Positions 15,670 to 24,115 of a stretch of 32,393 nucleotides of DNA are shown here, piece by piece. Numbering within the stretch: the stretch's first letter is position 1; each line of letters opens with the position of its first letter. The translations under genes and the position numbers were made by a program. The stretch spans positions 1 through 32,393 of the forward strand of contig CAMJQA010000041.1 in the NCBI GenBank assembly GCA_946407895.1. Reading direction: 5' to 3'. This DNA comes from an uncultured Prevotellaceae bacterium (GTDB lineage Bacteria; Bacteroidota; Bacteroidia; Bacteroidales; Bacteroidaceae). The notes beneath the pieces were generated by a model. That model was given only the letters and a program-made list of their open reading frames with translations, was not told the DNA's origin and did no database searches.

Positions 15670-17793
15670 CTACTTCCCGCTCTGAGCCAGCCGGCGCTCC
15701 TTGGCCCGTGCATAGTAGCGGCGAGCGGCCTCCTCCTGGCGCGGCTGCGAGAAGTTGCTCACACGCTTGAGATAGCCGATGATGCGCGTCATGTAGTCCA
15801 CATTCGTGGAGTGGCATACCGGGCACTCGTGCAGGTAGCGCTTGTCGATGTGCCCGCACTCGTTGCATACGGTATTCGGTATGTTGAACGTGAAGTAATT
15901 GCATCCCTCCTGGGCGGCGACCTTCAGCAACTGGGCATACTGCTGCTTGCTGAGGTGCTCCTCCAGGTTCATGTGCAGGGCCGAGCCGCCCGTGAGGTGC
16001 TCGATGTAGGGCTCACCGTGCAGCTTGAACTTGTCGATGATGCTCAGCGAGTCGTCCTCAACAACATAGAAGTAGCTGTTGTAGCAGTCGCGCGGCACGA
16101 AGTAGCCGTCCTCGCGGTCCCACTTGGCGTGCTTTACGCCGACGTTCTCGGCCGGAATCATCTCGCAGTTGAACATGACCTCCTTCGTGCGGTACTGCTT
16201 GTTGTACTTCTCTATAAGCCCCAGGATGCCCTGCACGAATGCCTTGTAGTCGTCGTTGGGCGTAATCTTCAGGCCCATGAATTCGGCAGCCTCAACCAGG
16301 CCGTTGATGCCGATGGTCAGATACTGGCGTGCGATGTTGATGTAGCCGGCATCGAAGAGCGGCAGCATGCCGTGAGCCTGCAGCTCCTTCAGGTTCTCGT
16401 TATAGGCAAGCTGAACCTTGTGGCACAGGTCGATGACCGTGCCCAGATACTCCAGGTAATCCATCTGGTGGTTGACGGCATACTGGATGCAACGGTTCAG
16501 GTTGATGGTGAGCACGCTCTTCGAGCCCGTCGATACGCCACCGGCTCCAAGCGTGTAACTGAATCCGTTGTCGGTAATCTCGTTCCTCAGCCGGCAGCAG
16601 GACGACAGCGAGTCGGCATTGTCGCTCATATAGGTGAAGAAGGAGTGACCCTCCGAGTACATCTCGGCCGTAAATTCGCCCCATTCGGGGTCCATGCAAT
16701 CGCCGTCCTTCGTGGTCAGCAGGGCCATCGTCTCTACGGGGAAGGTGAGGAGCGTCTTGGTGCGCTCCTTGTTGAACCACTTCATGAACCGCTTCTGCAG
16801 CCACGACAGGCCCTCCCAGTCGGGACGGCTGCCATCGGGGAAGTAGAAGTCGCCGAAGATGCTCTCGAAGTAATAGCGGTCGTAGTAGGCCACATTCCAG
16901 AACACAGCCTGGTAGTTACGGGCACCGGTAGGCTGGTTGAGCGTATAGACAATCTGCTCGAAGCAGTCGGTTATCACCTTGTCAATGGAGCGTTTCTTCA
17001 GGCTCAGGTCCACAACCTCGTCGGCACGCGTGTAGTAGTCGGTACCATATTCCTTCCCTATAAAGTAGTTCATGTACATCAGGAACTCCGGTGTTGCGCA
17101 TGCACCGGAAAGCATACTGCTCACCATGAATACCATGTTCACGAAGCCTCCGCAGAAACTCTTCAGGTTAGTGGGTGCCGTCGAGTTGCCGCCTATGCTG
17201 GCGGTGCCGCCTATCAGCCAGGGGTACATCGTTATCGATGCACAATAGTTGGCCAGGCTCGTCTCGTCGTTCTTGTAGATGAAGTGATGCGTCAGCTTGT
17301 CAATATATTCATCAGCCAGCTGCTTACCGTACATCTTCTTGATGCGCTCGGTCAGCAGGCGGCGATTCAGCCGGATGAAGTTTGACTTGGGCAACTCACC
17401 TATCAAAGTGGCAATGTTCTTGTGCTCCACATTTGCATTTGCGTCATACTTGGAACCAGTAGCGGCATTCACCGACTCCATATACTCCGACAGGAATGTT
17501 ATCTTCTCCAAAGTCTCGCGATCCTCGGTGTGCTGCTGACGATAAAGGATAAACGACTTGGCAACTTTATAGAAGCCCTCGCGCATCAAAGCCTCCTCAA
17601 CCTGGTTCTGAATGTCCTCCACAGTAATATCATTATGGATATCCAAGTGGCTGATAATCTTTGAGATAATACCCAGTTCGGCGGGCTCATCCACACTCTC
17701 GAATGCCTTGACGATGGCATTCATGATTTTGTCCAGTGAAAAACTGTCTTTCGAACCGTCACGCTTGGTGATGGTAAAGTTCTTAATTTCCAT
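15670..17793 (-). CDS. nrdD: Anaerobic ribonucleoside-triphosphate reductase NrdD
   Basis: This class III reductase makes dNTPs without oxygen. The 707-residue protein has an N-terminal ATP-cone (about 3-95: FTITKRDGSKDSFSLDKI), the large catalytic barrel, and a C-terminal zinc site formed by C643, C646, C657 and C660 (CNECGH, CPVCHS). The glycyl radical site is G673 in RIIGYLKR. The stretch HMNLEEHLSKQQYAQLLKVA matches the region before the zinc domain. All expected elements are present and length is normal. Upstream lies a leader of about 115 nt with two direct repeats and a -7 box at 17915-17922. Confidence 0.97.
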   Translation of the reverse strand: MEIKNFTITKRDGSKDSFSLDKIMNAIVKAFESVDEPAELGIISKIISHLDIHNDITVEDIQNQVEEALMREGFYKVAKSFILYRQQHTEDRETLEKITFLSEYMESVNAATGSKYDANANVEHKNIATLIGELPKSNFIRLNRRLLTERIKKMYGKQLADEYIDKLTHHFIYKNDETSLANYCASITMYPWLIGGTASIGGNSTAPTNLKSFCGGFVNMVFMVSSMLSGACATPEFLMYMNYFIGKEYGTDYYTRADEVVDLSLKKRSIDKVITDCFEQIVYTLNQPTGARNYQAVFWNVAYYDRYYFESIFGDFYFPDGSRPDWEGLSWLQKRFMKWFNKERTKTLLTFPVETMALLTTKDGDCMDPEWGEFTAEMYSEGHSFFTYMSDNADSLSSCCRLRNEITDNGFSYTLGAGGVSTGSKSVLTINLNRCIQYAVNHQMDYLEYLGTVIDLCHKVQLAYNENLKELQAHGMLPLFDAGYINIARQYLTIGINGLVEAAEFMGLKITPNDDYKAFVQGILGLIEKYNKQYRTKEVMFNCEMIPAENVGVKHAKWDREDGYFVPRDCYNSYFYVVEDDSLSIIDKFKLHGEPYIEHLTGGSALHMNLEEHLSKQQYAQLLKVAAQEGCNYFTFNIPNTVCNECGHIDKRYLHECPVCHSTNVDYMTRIIGYLKRVSNFSQPRQEEAARRYYARAKERRLAQSGK

Positions 17794-17836
17794 ATTCTAT
17801 GTTATTTATTGAATTTTATTCCTGTATTCGTTTCCC

Positions 17837-17903
17837 AAAAGTTTCCCGTTTTGGACAACTTTTCCTGCCGTCGTCCACAAAAAGTTTCCCGTTTTGGATA
17901 ACT
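17837..17903 (-). promoter_or_regulatory. Two 24-nt direct repeats in the nrdD leader
   Basis: AAAAGTTTCCCGTTTTGG, extended to 24 nt with a single mismatch, occurs at 17837-17860 and 17880-17903, a step of 43 bp. Both lie between the proposed nrdD promoter and its ATG. They could be operator sites or RNA elements. They do not resemble the NrdR box I know from other phyla. Confidence 0.7.
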
Positions 17904-17914
17904 CGAATCGAGTG

Positions 17915-17922
17915 CAAAGATA
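17915..17922 (-). promoter_or_regulatory. Promoter -7 box for nrdD-nrdG
   Basis: TATCTTTG on the minus strand, followed by CACT, matches TAnnTTTG. It is about 120 bp from the nrdD ATG, leaving room for the repeated leader element. Confidence 0.55.
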
Positions 17923-17992
17923 TAAAATTACCTATATATCTTCCTAATGTTTCTCCAAAAAAATTCTATAAGAAAATAAAAAAAGTGATTTA

Positions 17993-18024
17993 TTTGGCCT
18001 ATTCATAAAATAGAGCGTAATTTG
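17993..18024 (+). promoter_or_regulatory. Possible promoter for the methyltransferase gene
   Basis: TTTG at 17993-17996 and TAATTTG at 18018-18024, 21 bp apart. The -7 box is one base short of the consensus TAnnTTTG, so the call is weak. Confidence 0.35.
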
Positions 18025-18070
18025 CATCAGAAAAGAAGCAAACTATCTCAATTTGAAAAACTGATTAATA

Positions 18071-18787
18071 ATGAAAAGGATACAGGACCCGATGGGGCAA
18101 GCCATTCTCGACTATTGGAAAACGGGACGGGCAGAGAAGATAAGGGTGTTCTCGCCGATGTTTGAAGAAGACGAAATGCCTGTGGAGATTCTATTCCGCA
18201 AGTATGAGGATATGCCTGCCATAGAACGCCACGCAATGGATATATCCAGAGGAAAGATTTTGGACGTAGGAGCAGGCGCAGGATGCCACGCGTTAGTGCT
18301 ACAGCAGAGGGGTATGGACGTAACTGCCATCGACATCTCGCCGCTATCGGTGGAGGCAATGAAAGGACGAGGAGTACAAAAGGTACTGGAGCAGGACTTC
18401 TATACCCTGGAGGGGCAGTTCGACACGATCCTGCTGCTGATGAACGGCGTGGGCATCGTGGGCACTATGGAACGCTTCCCCTTGCTGTTCCGTCAGCTGG
18501 AAAGGCTTCTGGCTCCAGGCGGACAGGTGCTGTGCGACTCGTCTGACCTCTGCTATATCTATGAGGACGAGGAGGGAGTTATCGACCTGACTGACGTGGA
18601 GGGCTACTACGGGGAACTGACATACCAGCTGCAATATAAAGACATAATAGGGGAACCGTTCCCATGGGTCTACGTAGATGCCGAGACACTGCGCGAGAAG
18701 GCCGAGGAGAACGGTTTCGAGATGGAGGTGGTGATTCAAGGCGAGCACTATGACTACCTGGCCAGGCTTACTAAGGCTGCAGGCTGA
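18071..18787 (+). CDS. Class I SAM-dependent methyltransferase
   Basis: The 238-residue cytosolic protein has a Rossmann-fold methyltransferase core. Motif I is ILDVGAGAGCH (63-73), the acidic end of strand 2 is D88 in VTAIDISPLSVEAM, and the motif IV region is FDTILLLMNGVGIVG. Motif VI follows as LERLLAPGGQVLCDSSD. The N-terminal 60 residues and the C-terminal beta region (YQLQYKDIIGEPFPWVYVD) probably form the substrate pocket. Small-molecule rather than RNA or DNA targets are likelier from this layout, but the substrate cannot be named. It converges on the GH78 gene, with only 11 bp between stops. Confidence 0.88.
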   Translation: MKRIQDPMGQAILDYWKTGRAEKIRVFSPMFEEDEMPVEILFRKYEDMPAIERHAMDISRGKILDVGAGAGCHALVLQQRGMDVTAIDISPLSVEAMKGRGVQKVLEQDFYTLEGQFDTILLLMNGVGIVGTMERFPLLFRQLERLLAPGGQVLCDSSDLCYIYEDEEGVIDLTDVEGYYGELTYQLQYKDIIGEPFPWVYVDAETLREKAEENGFEMEVVIQGEHYDYLARLTKAAG

Positions 18788-18798
18788 ACCCACTCTGC

Positions 18799-21513
18799 CT
18801 ATTTGACCAGCAATTTGTATTGCCCTGCAGGCAGGACAATCCGTCCGTCTGCTTCCACTACGTCTGACTGAGGCGAAATAATGAGTTCGCTATGTGTGGG
18901 CAGGGCAATCTCGGCCGTTGTATTGGCCGGAATGGTGAGGCGCCAGGTGAGGTCGTCGCGCTCCTTCCTCCATTGGCTGGATGCCAGGCCATAAGGTGTC
19001 TGTATGCTTGCCTGGGCATACTCGAGACCAGTATCAGCCGCAGAGGTGAAGAGTATCTTCTTGTAGGCAGGCGCCAGGGGACGTATGCCTGCGATGTCCT
19101 CGATGAAATACTGGTCATAGACAGCCTGCATGGGATGGTTGAGCGAGGCGCCCTTCAGGGTACTTTCCTTACTGCTGGAGCAGACAGGCAGCGTCTCCCA
19201 GCATGTGGTGGCATCGGCATCAGTGACCATATAGTCGAAACTGTACTCGCCCTTCTTCGTGAAGAGACGGAAGGCATCAGCGGCATGACCATTACGACTG
19301 AGTGCCTGACCAACATTGCCAAGTCCGAAGATGCCGACGTTGAAGAAGTCGTGATGCTCGGCATGGGCACGGGCAACAATAGCCTCGGCAACATCCTCGC
19401 GGTCAGCCGCGGGTGCAAAACCGAACTCCAGGGCCATAGCATCGGCCGTCTGGCTACCGAAAGAGTGGGTGCTGTCGCAATAGAACGAATCGACAAGTGC
19501 TTGCCCGACCAGCTGACGCTTTCCGGCATATTCACGGGCATCGTCGGGGAATCCCAGAAGCTGGGCTATCTGCTCCAACTCAACGAGGTCGCGATAATGG
19601 AAGGCCGTGGAACTGAGGGGGATGGGACATGGCGGATGGGGCTGGTTTCCGTTGGCGCAAGGGCACCAATCACCCAGCCCCACATGAACGATATGGTTCT
19701 CTGAGAGGTCGGTGATATGACGTTCCCACACCTTCATATAGTCATACATCATCGCCAAGGCTTCCTTGTTTCCATAATACCACCAGAGGCACCAGGGAAT
19801 GTGAACCTGTGCTGTTCCCCAGTCGGGAGAGGCCACGCCGCACTGCCTACGTCCAGGGGCTATCATAAAACACAGCCCCTCGGGCTTGTCCGTGTAGTAG
19901 AAGATGCTGTTGTAGAGCTTATGGAAGAGAGTGTTCCCGACAGGATAACTGGCACTCGAACGCACATCTCCAAGATACTTCATGAAGAAATTCTCCATAT
20001 CATAGTTGATGGACTCAAAGGGGCAGACGGCATGTGCATCGCCCAACCAGCCGCAACGCTCGCGGTGGGGGCAATCGGTGGGAATGCCGTGGCTATTGCT
20101 CAGGAAAGTTCGGATGGCCATCTCATGCATGCGGTTGAGCAGGGTATCCGAACAGGAGAAGTCAGCCAACTGTTGCAAATCGGTATTTACCTGCACAGCC
20201 TCGAGGAAGTCATACATAGGCAGTTCGTCCAATCCCGTCAGTTCCAGATAACGGAAGCCATGATAAGTAAAACGTGGTGTCCACGTCTGGGGACCACCCT
20301 TGCTCGTATAGATATCGGTCTGCACGACGCCAGTGGCATTCGGTCCGGTAGTAGAGAAGTCGATGCTGTCGCCCTTCAGCACCTCGCCCATCCGCATAGT
20401 CAGGGTGGTGCCTTCGGGCAGGTCTATCCTGAGACGTGGTACGGCTGCAAAATTAATGCCGAAATCGAATATCCACTTGCCGTTCGCCTGCCATGCCTTG
20501 ACGGGTTTCACAGCCTTCAGCAGCCGGATTGGTTCCATCAACTGTGGCAGCAAGAGGGGAGGCACATTCTCCTTCGCCTCCACTATACTTTGCCACCCCT
20601 CGGATGGTTGGGCCGGCTGGCACCAGTTGTCTATCTCGCAGCGAGCATCATAAACCTCGCCTGCATAGATGTTGCTGGCCAAGGCAGGCCCATCGTGCCA
20701 TGTCCACAGTGAATCGGAATAAAGCGTCAGACGTTCCCCATCTGAATATTCAACCACCAAGGCACACTTCATCTTCGGATGGCCATAGTCTCCCAGCGTA
20801 GTGCCCCAGACGCGGTTCTGATGATACCAACCATCACCCAGCATGGCACCCATGCAATTGTCGCCTGCCTTCAGCAGAGACGTGACGTCATAGCCCACAT
20901 AAAGGGCATATTGCTCATAGTTGGTTTGAGCCGGATTGAGGATGGCTGTCTCGTCCACACGTTTCCCGTTCATCCACAAATCGCCGCAACCGAGTGTGCA
21001 GATATAGGCCAGCGCCCGCTTTGGCTTCTCCCTCAATGTGAACAGCCGCCGCAGATAGGGCTGCGTCTTGCACCTGGACCAGTCAGGGGCTATCCAGTGC
21101 TCCGTATTCTCTGCCCATGAGTGGAACCCTGTGGCGAAAGGCTGTGGCCGGCTCCAAGCCGTCTGCCTGCCTTCCTGATTAGTAAGGCGTACCCGCCACC
21201 AGTATGCAGTAGCCTCCTTCAAGCTTGCGCCCTCAGCCTTGATGTGCAATTGTTCGTCTGTTTGCTGCAGGCCTGACTCCCAAACGTCGGGGTTCCCCTG
21301 CCTAAGCAGTTCGGGTGAACTGGCAATCTGAAGCTCATAAGCCGTCTGAGCAGCACCTATCGAATTGTCGGCTAACTGCCAACTGAATTCAGGGTCTGCG
21401 ATGCCCACAGGGAACTCCATGTTGCAGCAACGCGGATTTGCCACCTCTATGCCTCTACTGCAAGCGCAGAGCAGAAGGCTCAGCAAAAGGGAAAAGATTA
21501 CGTTTCGTCTCAT
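18799..21513 (-). CDS. GH78 alpha-L-rhamnosidase, lipoprotein
   Basis: The enzyme releases alpha-L-rhamnose from rhamnogalacturonan or flavonoid glycosides. The 904-residue protein has a lipoprotein signal (LLLCACS, lipid cysteine about C18). N-terminal beta domains follow (about 22-130 fibronectin-like, 145-310 the rhamnosidase N domain with CTLGCGDLWMNGKRVD), then the alpha/alpha-barrel. The GH78 signature is DCPHRERCGWLGDA (480-493), containing the candidate general acid Glu and Asp. VGLGDWCPC and the MVTDADATTCWETL region near the end match the second half of the active site. A C-terminal beta domain closes the protein. The gene follows the gamma-carbonic-anhydrase-like gene by 32 bp and is probably co-transcribed with it. 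Confidence 0.94.
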   Translation of the reverse strand: MRRNVIFSLLLSLLLCACSRGIEVANPRCCNMEFPVGIADPEFSWQLADNSIGAAQTAYELQIASSPELLRQGNPDVWESGLQQTDEQLHIKAEGASLKEATAYWWRVRLTNQEGRQTAWSRPQPFATGFHSWAENTEHWIAPDWSRCKTQPYLRRLFTLREKPKRALAYICTLGCGDLWMNGKRVDETAILNPAQTNYEQYALYVGYDVTSLLKAGDNCMGAMLGDGWYHQNRVWGTTLGDYGHPKMKCALVVEYSDGERLTLYSDSLWTWHDGPALASNIYAGEVYDARCEIDNWCQPAQPSEGWQSIVEAKENVPPLLLPQLMEPIRLLKAVKPVKAWQANGKWIFDFGINFAAVPRLRIDLPEGTTLTMRMGEVLKGDSIDFSTTGPNATGVVQTDIYTSKGGPQTWTPRFTYHGFRYLELTGLDELPMYDFLEAVQVNTDLQQLADFSCSDTLLNRMHEMAIRTFLSNSHGIPTDCPHRERCGWLGDAHAVCPFESINYDMENFFMKYLGDVRSSASYPVGNTLFHKLYNSIFYYTDKPEGLCFMIAPGRRQCGVASPDWGTAQVHIPWCLWWYYGNKEALAMMYDYMKVWERHITDLSENHIVHVGLGDWCPCANGNQPHPPCPIPLSSTAFHYRDLVELEQIAQLLGFPDDAREYAGKRQLVGQALVDSFYCDSTHSFGSQTADAMALEFGFAPAADREDVAEAIVARAHAEHHDFFNVGIFGLGNVGQALSRNGHAADAFRLFTKKGEYSFDYMVTDADATTCWETLPVCSSSKESTLKGASLNHPMQAVYDQYFIEDIAGIRPLAPAYKKILFTSAADTGLEYAQASIQTPYGLASSQWRKERDDLTWRLTIPANTTAEIALPTHSELIISPQSDVVEADGRIVLPAGQYKLLVK

Positions 21514-21545
21514 AGTGTGCTATAGATTTTGGTGTTATCCGAATT

Positions 21546-22109
21546 TTATTCCCCGTAAACGAGCTCCCAGGTATTGGCCGGATCTTCGTCGGCCTGCCGG
21601 AACCAGTCGCTGTATTCTATGTAGTGCGAGGCGTAGGTCTTGTTCATGGCCTGAGCCTGAGCCGGATCCACTTTCTTAATGAACTTGGCAGGAACGCCAG
21701 CCCACAACTCGCCATCGCCAATGATAGTTCCAGAGAGCACCAGGGCATGAGCGGCCACAATAGCACCGCGCCCCACTACGGCATGATCCAGCACCGTAGC
21801 CCCCATGCCGACCAAAGCACCATCACGCACCTCGCATCCGTGCAGAGTAACGCTGTGGCCAATCGTGACGTCGTCGCCCAGAACAATGGGTGCTTTGCCG
21901 TTGAGCGTATGTAGGCAGCTGCAGTCCTGAATATTCGTGCGGTTACCTATCTTGATATAATCCACATCGCCGCGTACGACGGCATTGAACCAGATGGTGA
22001 CATCATCGCCCATTTCCACGTCGCCAACGATGACTGCTCCCTCGCTGAAGTAACAGTGCTTGCCGTATCGGGGGGCAGGCATACCTTGCAGTTTCTTGAA
22101 TATTGCCAT
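21546..22109 (-). CDS. Gamma-carbonic-anhydrase-like hexapeptide protein (YrdA family)
   Basis: The 187-residue protein is a left-handed beta-helix of hexapeptide repeats ending in a C-terminal helix. Three histidines are placed as in gamma-carbonic anhydrases: H67 in CSCLHT, H85 in IGHS and H90 in TLHG, the last two five apart as in the archaeal Cam enzyme. R46 and D48 (VVRGD) and Q61 also fit the active-site set. Many YrdA-like proteins keep the metal site but show little hydratase activity, so catalysis is uncertain. It is likely a cytosolic trimer. It lies upstream of the rhamnosidase gene on one strand; the functional link is unclear. Confidence 0.9.
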   Translation of the reverse strand: MAIFKKLQGMPAPRYGKHCYFSEGAVIVGDVEMGDDVTIWFNAVVRGDVDYIKIGNRTNIQDCSCLHTLNGKAPIVLGDDVTIGHSVTLHGCEVRDGALVGMGATVLDHAVVGRGAIVAAHALVLSGTIIGDGELWAGVPAKFIKKVDPAQAQAMNKTYASHYIEYSDWFRQADEDPANTWELVYGE

Positions 22110-22152
22110 ATATAAATATAATAATGTGTAACAGTAAGTGTTAAATGTGCTG

Positions 22153-22160
22153 CAAAGTTA
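22153..22160 (-). promoter_or_regulatory. Promoter -7 box for the YrdA-like/GH78 pair
   Basis: TAACTTTG on the minus strand, about 44 bp from the ATG. It is the mirror image of the plus-strand -7 box at 22193-22200. Confidence 0.6.
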
Positions 22161-22168
22161 CAAATAAA

Positions 22169-22200
22169 TTTGGAAAATAGCACGCTTAATTGTAACTTTG
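22169..22200 (+). promoter_or_regulatory. Promoter for the aminopeptidase P gene
   Basis: TTTG at 22169-22172 and TAACTTTG at 22193-22200, 20 bp apart. This places transcription start near 22207 and rules out the in-frame ATG at 22170 as the translation start. Confidence 0.65.
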
Positions 22201-22220
22201 ACCCATCGAAAAGCAATTTT

Positions 22221-23993
22221 ATGATAAAGAACAAGGATTTTATCACAGAAAGAGTGAAGAGCATCCGCACGTGGATGCGCAATCAGAAGCCAGCCATCTG
22301 GGCATTAACCATACCTACAATGGACCCTCATGACTCGGAGTACGTGGCCGGCCACTGGCAGATGAGGGAGTGGCTAACAGGCTTCACTGGCAGTGCAGGT
22401 ATGGCAGTCGTCACACCTGACGAGGCATTGCTATGGACCGACTCACGCTACTGGCTGCAGGCTGAGGAGCAGTTGGCAGGCACACCCTTCAGCCTGATGC
22501 GCGAGGGCGAAGACGACGAGTTCCGCAGCTGGGTGAACAAGCACGAAGGAGAAACCGGATGCATCGCCTTCTTCGAGGACATGATGTCGAAGCCGCTCTA
22601 TGAAGAGTTGTTTGCCGGTTTGCAGGGAGATAGATTGGTATCCCTGTCATCAGAGGAAATCAATCCGCTATGGACCGGCCGTCCGCCCATGCCACATTCC
22701 AAGGTGGAACTGATGCCCGACACACTCGTAGGCGAAACGGCCGCACAACGCATCGGGCGACTACAGGACTACCTGATTCAACATGGATCCGGACATATCC
22801 TCATCAGCGACCTGTCTGAAATCTGCTGGCTGCTGAACATCCGTGCCCGCGACATCCCCTTCAACCCCTACCCGCTCAGTTTCCTCAAGGTAAACATACA
22901 AGGCAAGCATACTCTTTTCACCGACCGCAGCCGCGTACCTGATGAGGTAAACAAAAAATTTCAGCAGCTCAACATCGACATGGACAGCTATGCCAACGGC
23001 TTGGCCCTGCGATGCCAAACCATGCTGAAGACAGAAGGGCTGGAAAGCCCCATTCCCTCCTGGCGTGCCATCAAGAACCCCACTGAGCAGGAGGGATTCC
23101 GCAGGTCTCACCTGCTCGACGGCGTGGCCATGGTGCGCTTCCTGCGCCAGCTGGATGAGGAAACATTAAGGGCACAAGAGTCCAAGGATGCGGCATGGAC
23201 GGAACTTTCTGCCGCCCGGCAACTCGAAGAACTGCGTCGGGAATCTGAGGATTTCATGGACCTGAGCTTTGAGACCATCTCAGCCTACGGACCACATGCA
23301 GCTATCGTCCACTACGAACCGACACCTGAAACGGACATCCCCCTGAGACCTGCCGCAGGACAGATAGGCGGTAACCTGCTACTCCTTGACAGCGGAGCAC
23401 ACTACACCTTCGGTACAACGGATATTACACGTACCATCTGCCTGGGCGAACCCACCGAAGAAGAACGACGCGTCTATACTCTGGTATTGCGCGGCCATCT
23501 GAAACTGATGAACATGCAATTCCCGGAAGGCACTACTGGCCTGCAACTGGATACCGCAGCCCGGATGGATATGTGGCGAAGGGGATACGATTTCGGGCAC
23601 GGTACGGGGCATGGAGTAGGATTCCGCTCAGGTGTGCATGAAGGACCCGTGCAGATACGCAAGAACCTGCGCCAGTGCACTACCCTGCCCTTCCATGCCG
23701 GACAGGTCATAACGGATGAACCTGGCATCTACCTGGCCGGGCGCTTTGGCGTACGCATAGAGAATATGCTGCTCTGCCAGGAAGCGCAGCAGACCGAGTG
23801 CGGAAGGTTCCTCTGCTTCGAGTGCCTGACTCTATGCCCATACGACCGCCGTCTCATAGACCTGGACATGCTGCAGAACGAGGAACGGGAGTGGCTGAAC
23901 CAGTATCACGGCCTTGTACGGGAGAAATTGCTACCCCTGCTCACTGACGAAGCAGACAGGCAGTGGCTTACCCAGGCTACAGCTCTGCTCTGA
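22221..23993 (+). CDS. Xaa-Pro aminopeptidase (M24B, three-domain aminopeptidase P)
   Basis: This metallopeptidase removes N-terminal residues preceding proline. The start at 22221 gives 590 residues; a longer frame from 22170 lies upstream of the promoter -7 box. Two creatinase-like N-terminal domains (about 5-300, with GFTGSAGMAVV and LLWTDSRYW) precede the pita-bread domain. Metal ligands are D390 (LLDSGAHYTFG), D401 (TTDITR), H464 (GTGHGVG), E500 (TDEPGIY) and E514 (RIENML). The D-D spacing of 11, D-H of 63 and E-E of 14 equal those I recall for human XPNPEP1. A C-terminal extension (about 530-590) matches the M24_C module. It is probably a cytosolic dimer; no signal peptide is seen. Confidence 0.95.
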   Translation: MIKNKDFITERVKSIRTWMRNQKPAIWALTIPTMDPHDSEYVAGHWQMREWLTGFTGSAGMAVVTPDEALLWTDSRYWLQAEEQLAGTPFSLMREGEDDEFRSWVNKHEGETGCIAFFEDMMSKPLYEELFAGLQGDRLVSLSSEEINPLWTGRPPMPHSKVELMPDTLVGETAAQRIGRLQDYLIQHGSGHILISDLSEICWLLNIRARDIPFNPYPLSFLKVNIQGKHTLFTDRSRVPDEVNKKFQQLNIDMDSYANGLALRCQTMLKTEGLESPIPSWRAIKNPTEQEGFRRSHLLDGVAMVRFLRQLDEETLRAQESKDAAWTELSAARQLEELRRESEDFMDLSFETISAYGPHAAIVHYEPTPETDIPLRPAAGQIGGNLLLLDSGAHYTFGTTDITRTICLGEPTEEERRVYTLVLRGHLKLMNMQFPEGTTGLQLDTAARMDMWRRGYDFGHGTGHGVGFRSGVHEGPVQIRKNLRQCTTLPFHAGQVITDEPGIYLAGRFGVRIENMLLCQEAQQTECGRFLCFECLTLCPYDRRLIDLDMLQNEEREWLNQYHGLVREKLLPLLTDEADRQWLTQATALL

Positions 23994-24000
23994 GCTGATG

Positions 24001-24088
24001 AAAAAGACGCCTCCCCCCACGTTCCCTATTTTTGGCAAGGCGTGAAGGGAGGATTTTTTGTTATCGATAACAGCGGGGTGGAGGCGTC
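24001..24088. terminator. Overlapping bidirectional terminator
   Basis: The arm at 24006-24021 can pair two ways. For the plus strand, CCTCCCCCCACG (24010-24021) pairs imperfectly with CGTGAAGGGAGG (24041-24052), followed by ATTTTTTG. For the minus strand, GACGCCTCC (24006-24014) pairs perfectly with GGAGGCGTC (24080-24088), and AAAAA at 24001-24005 reads as a T-run. This serves the convergent aminopeptidase and fasciclin genes. Confidence 0.7.
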
Positions 24089-24115
24089 GGCTTGCTGTAT
24101 GTAGTATAGCTGCTT

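Noticed and set aside
15172..17385. A 737-codon open frame on the plus strand
   Set aside because: It lies fully antisense to nrdD and nrdG, which carry complete family motifs. Its product is low-complexity (rich in V, L, H, A) with no recognisable domain; it reflects codon bias of the true genes.
22170..22220. Longer N-terminus for the aminopeptidase
   Set aside because: The ATG at 22170 precedes the -7 box at 22193-22200, so it would not be in the transcript, and the extra residues are not family-like.
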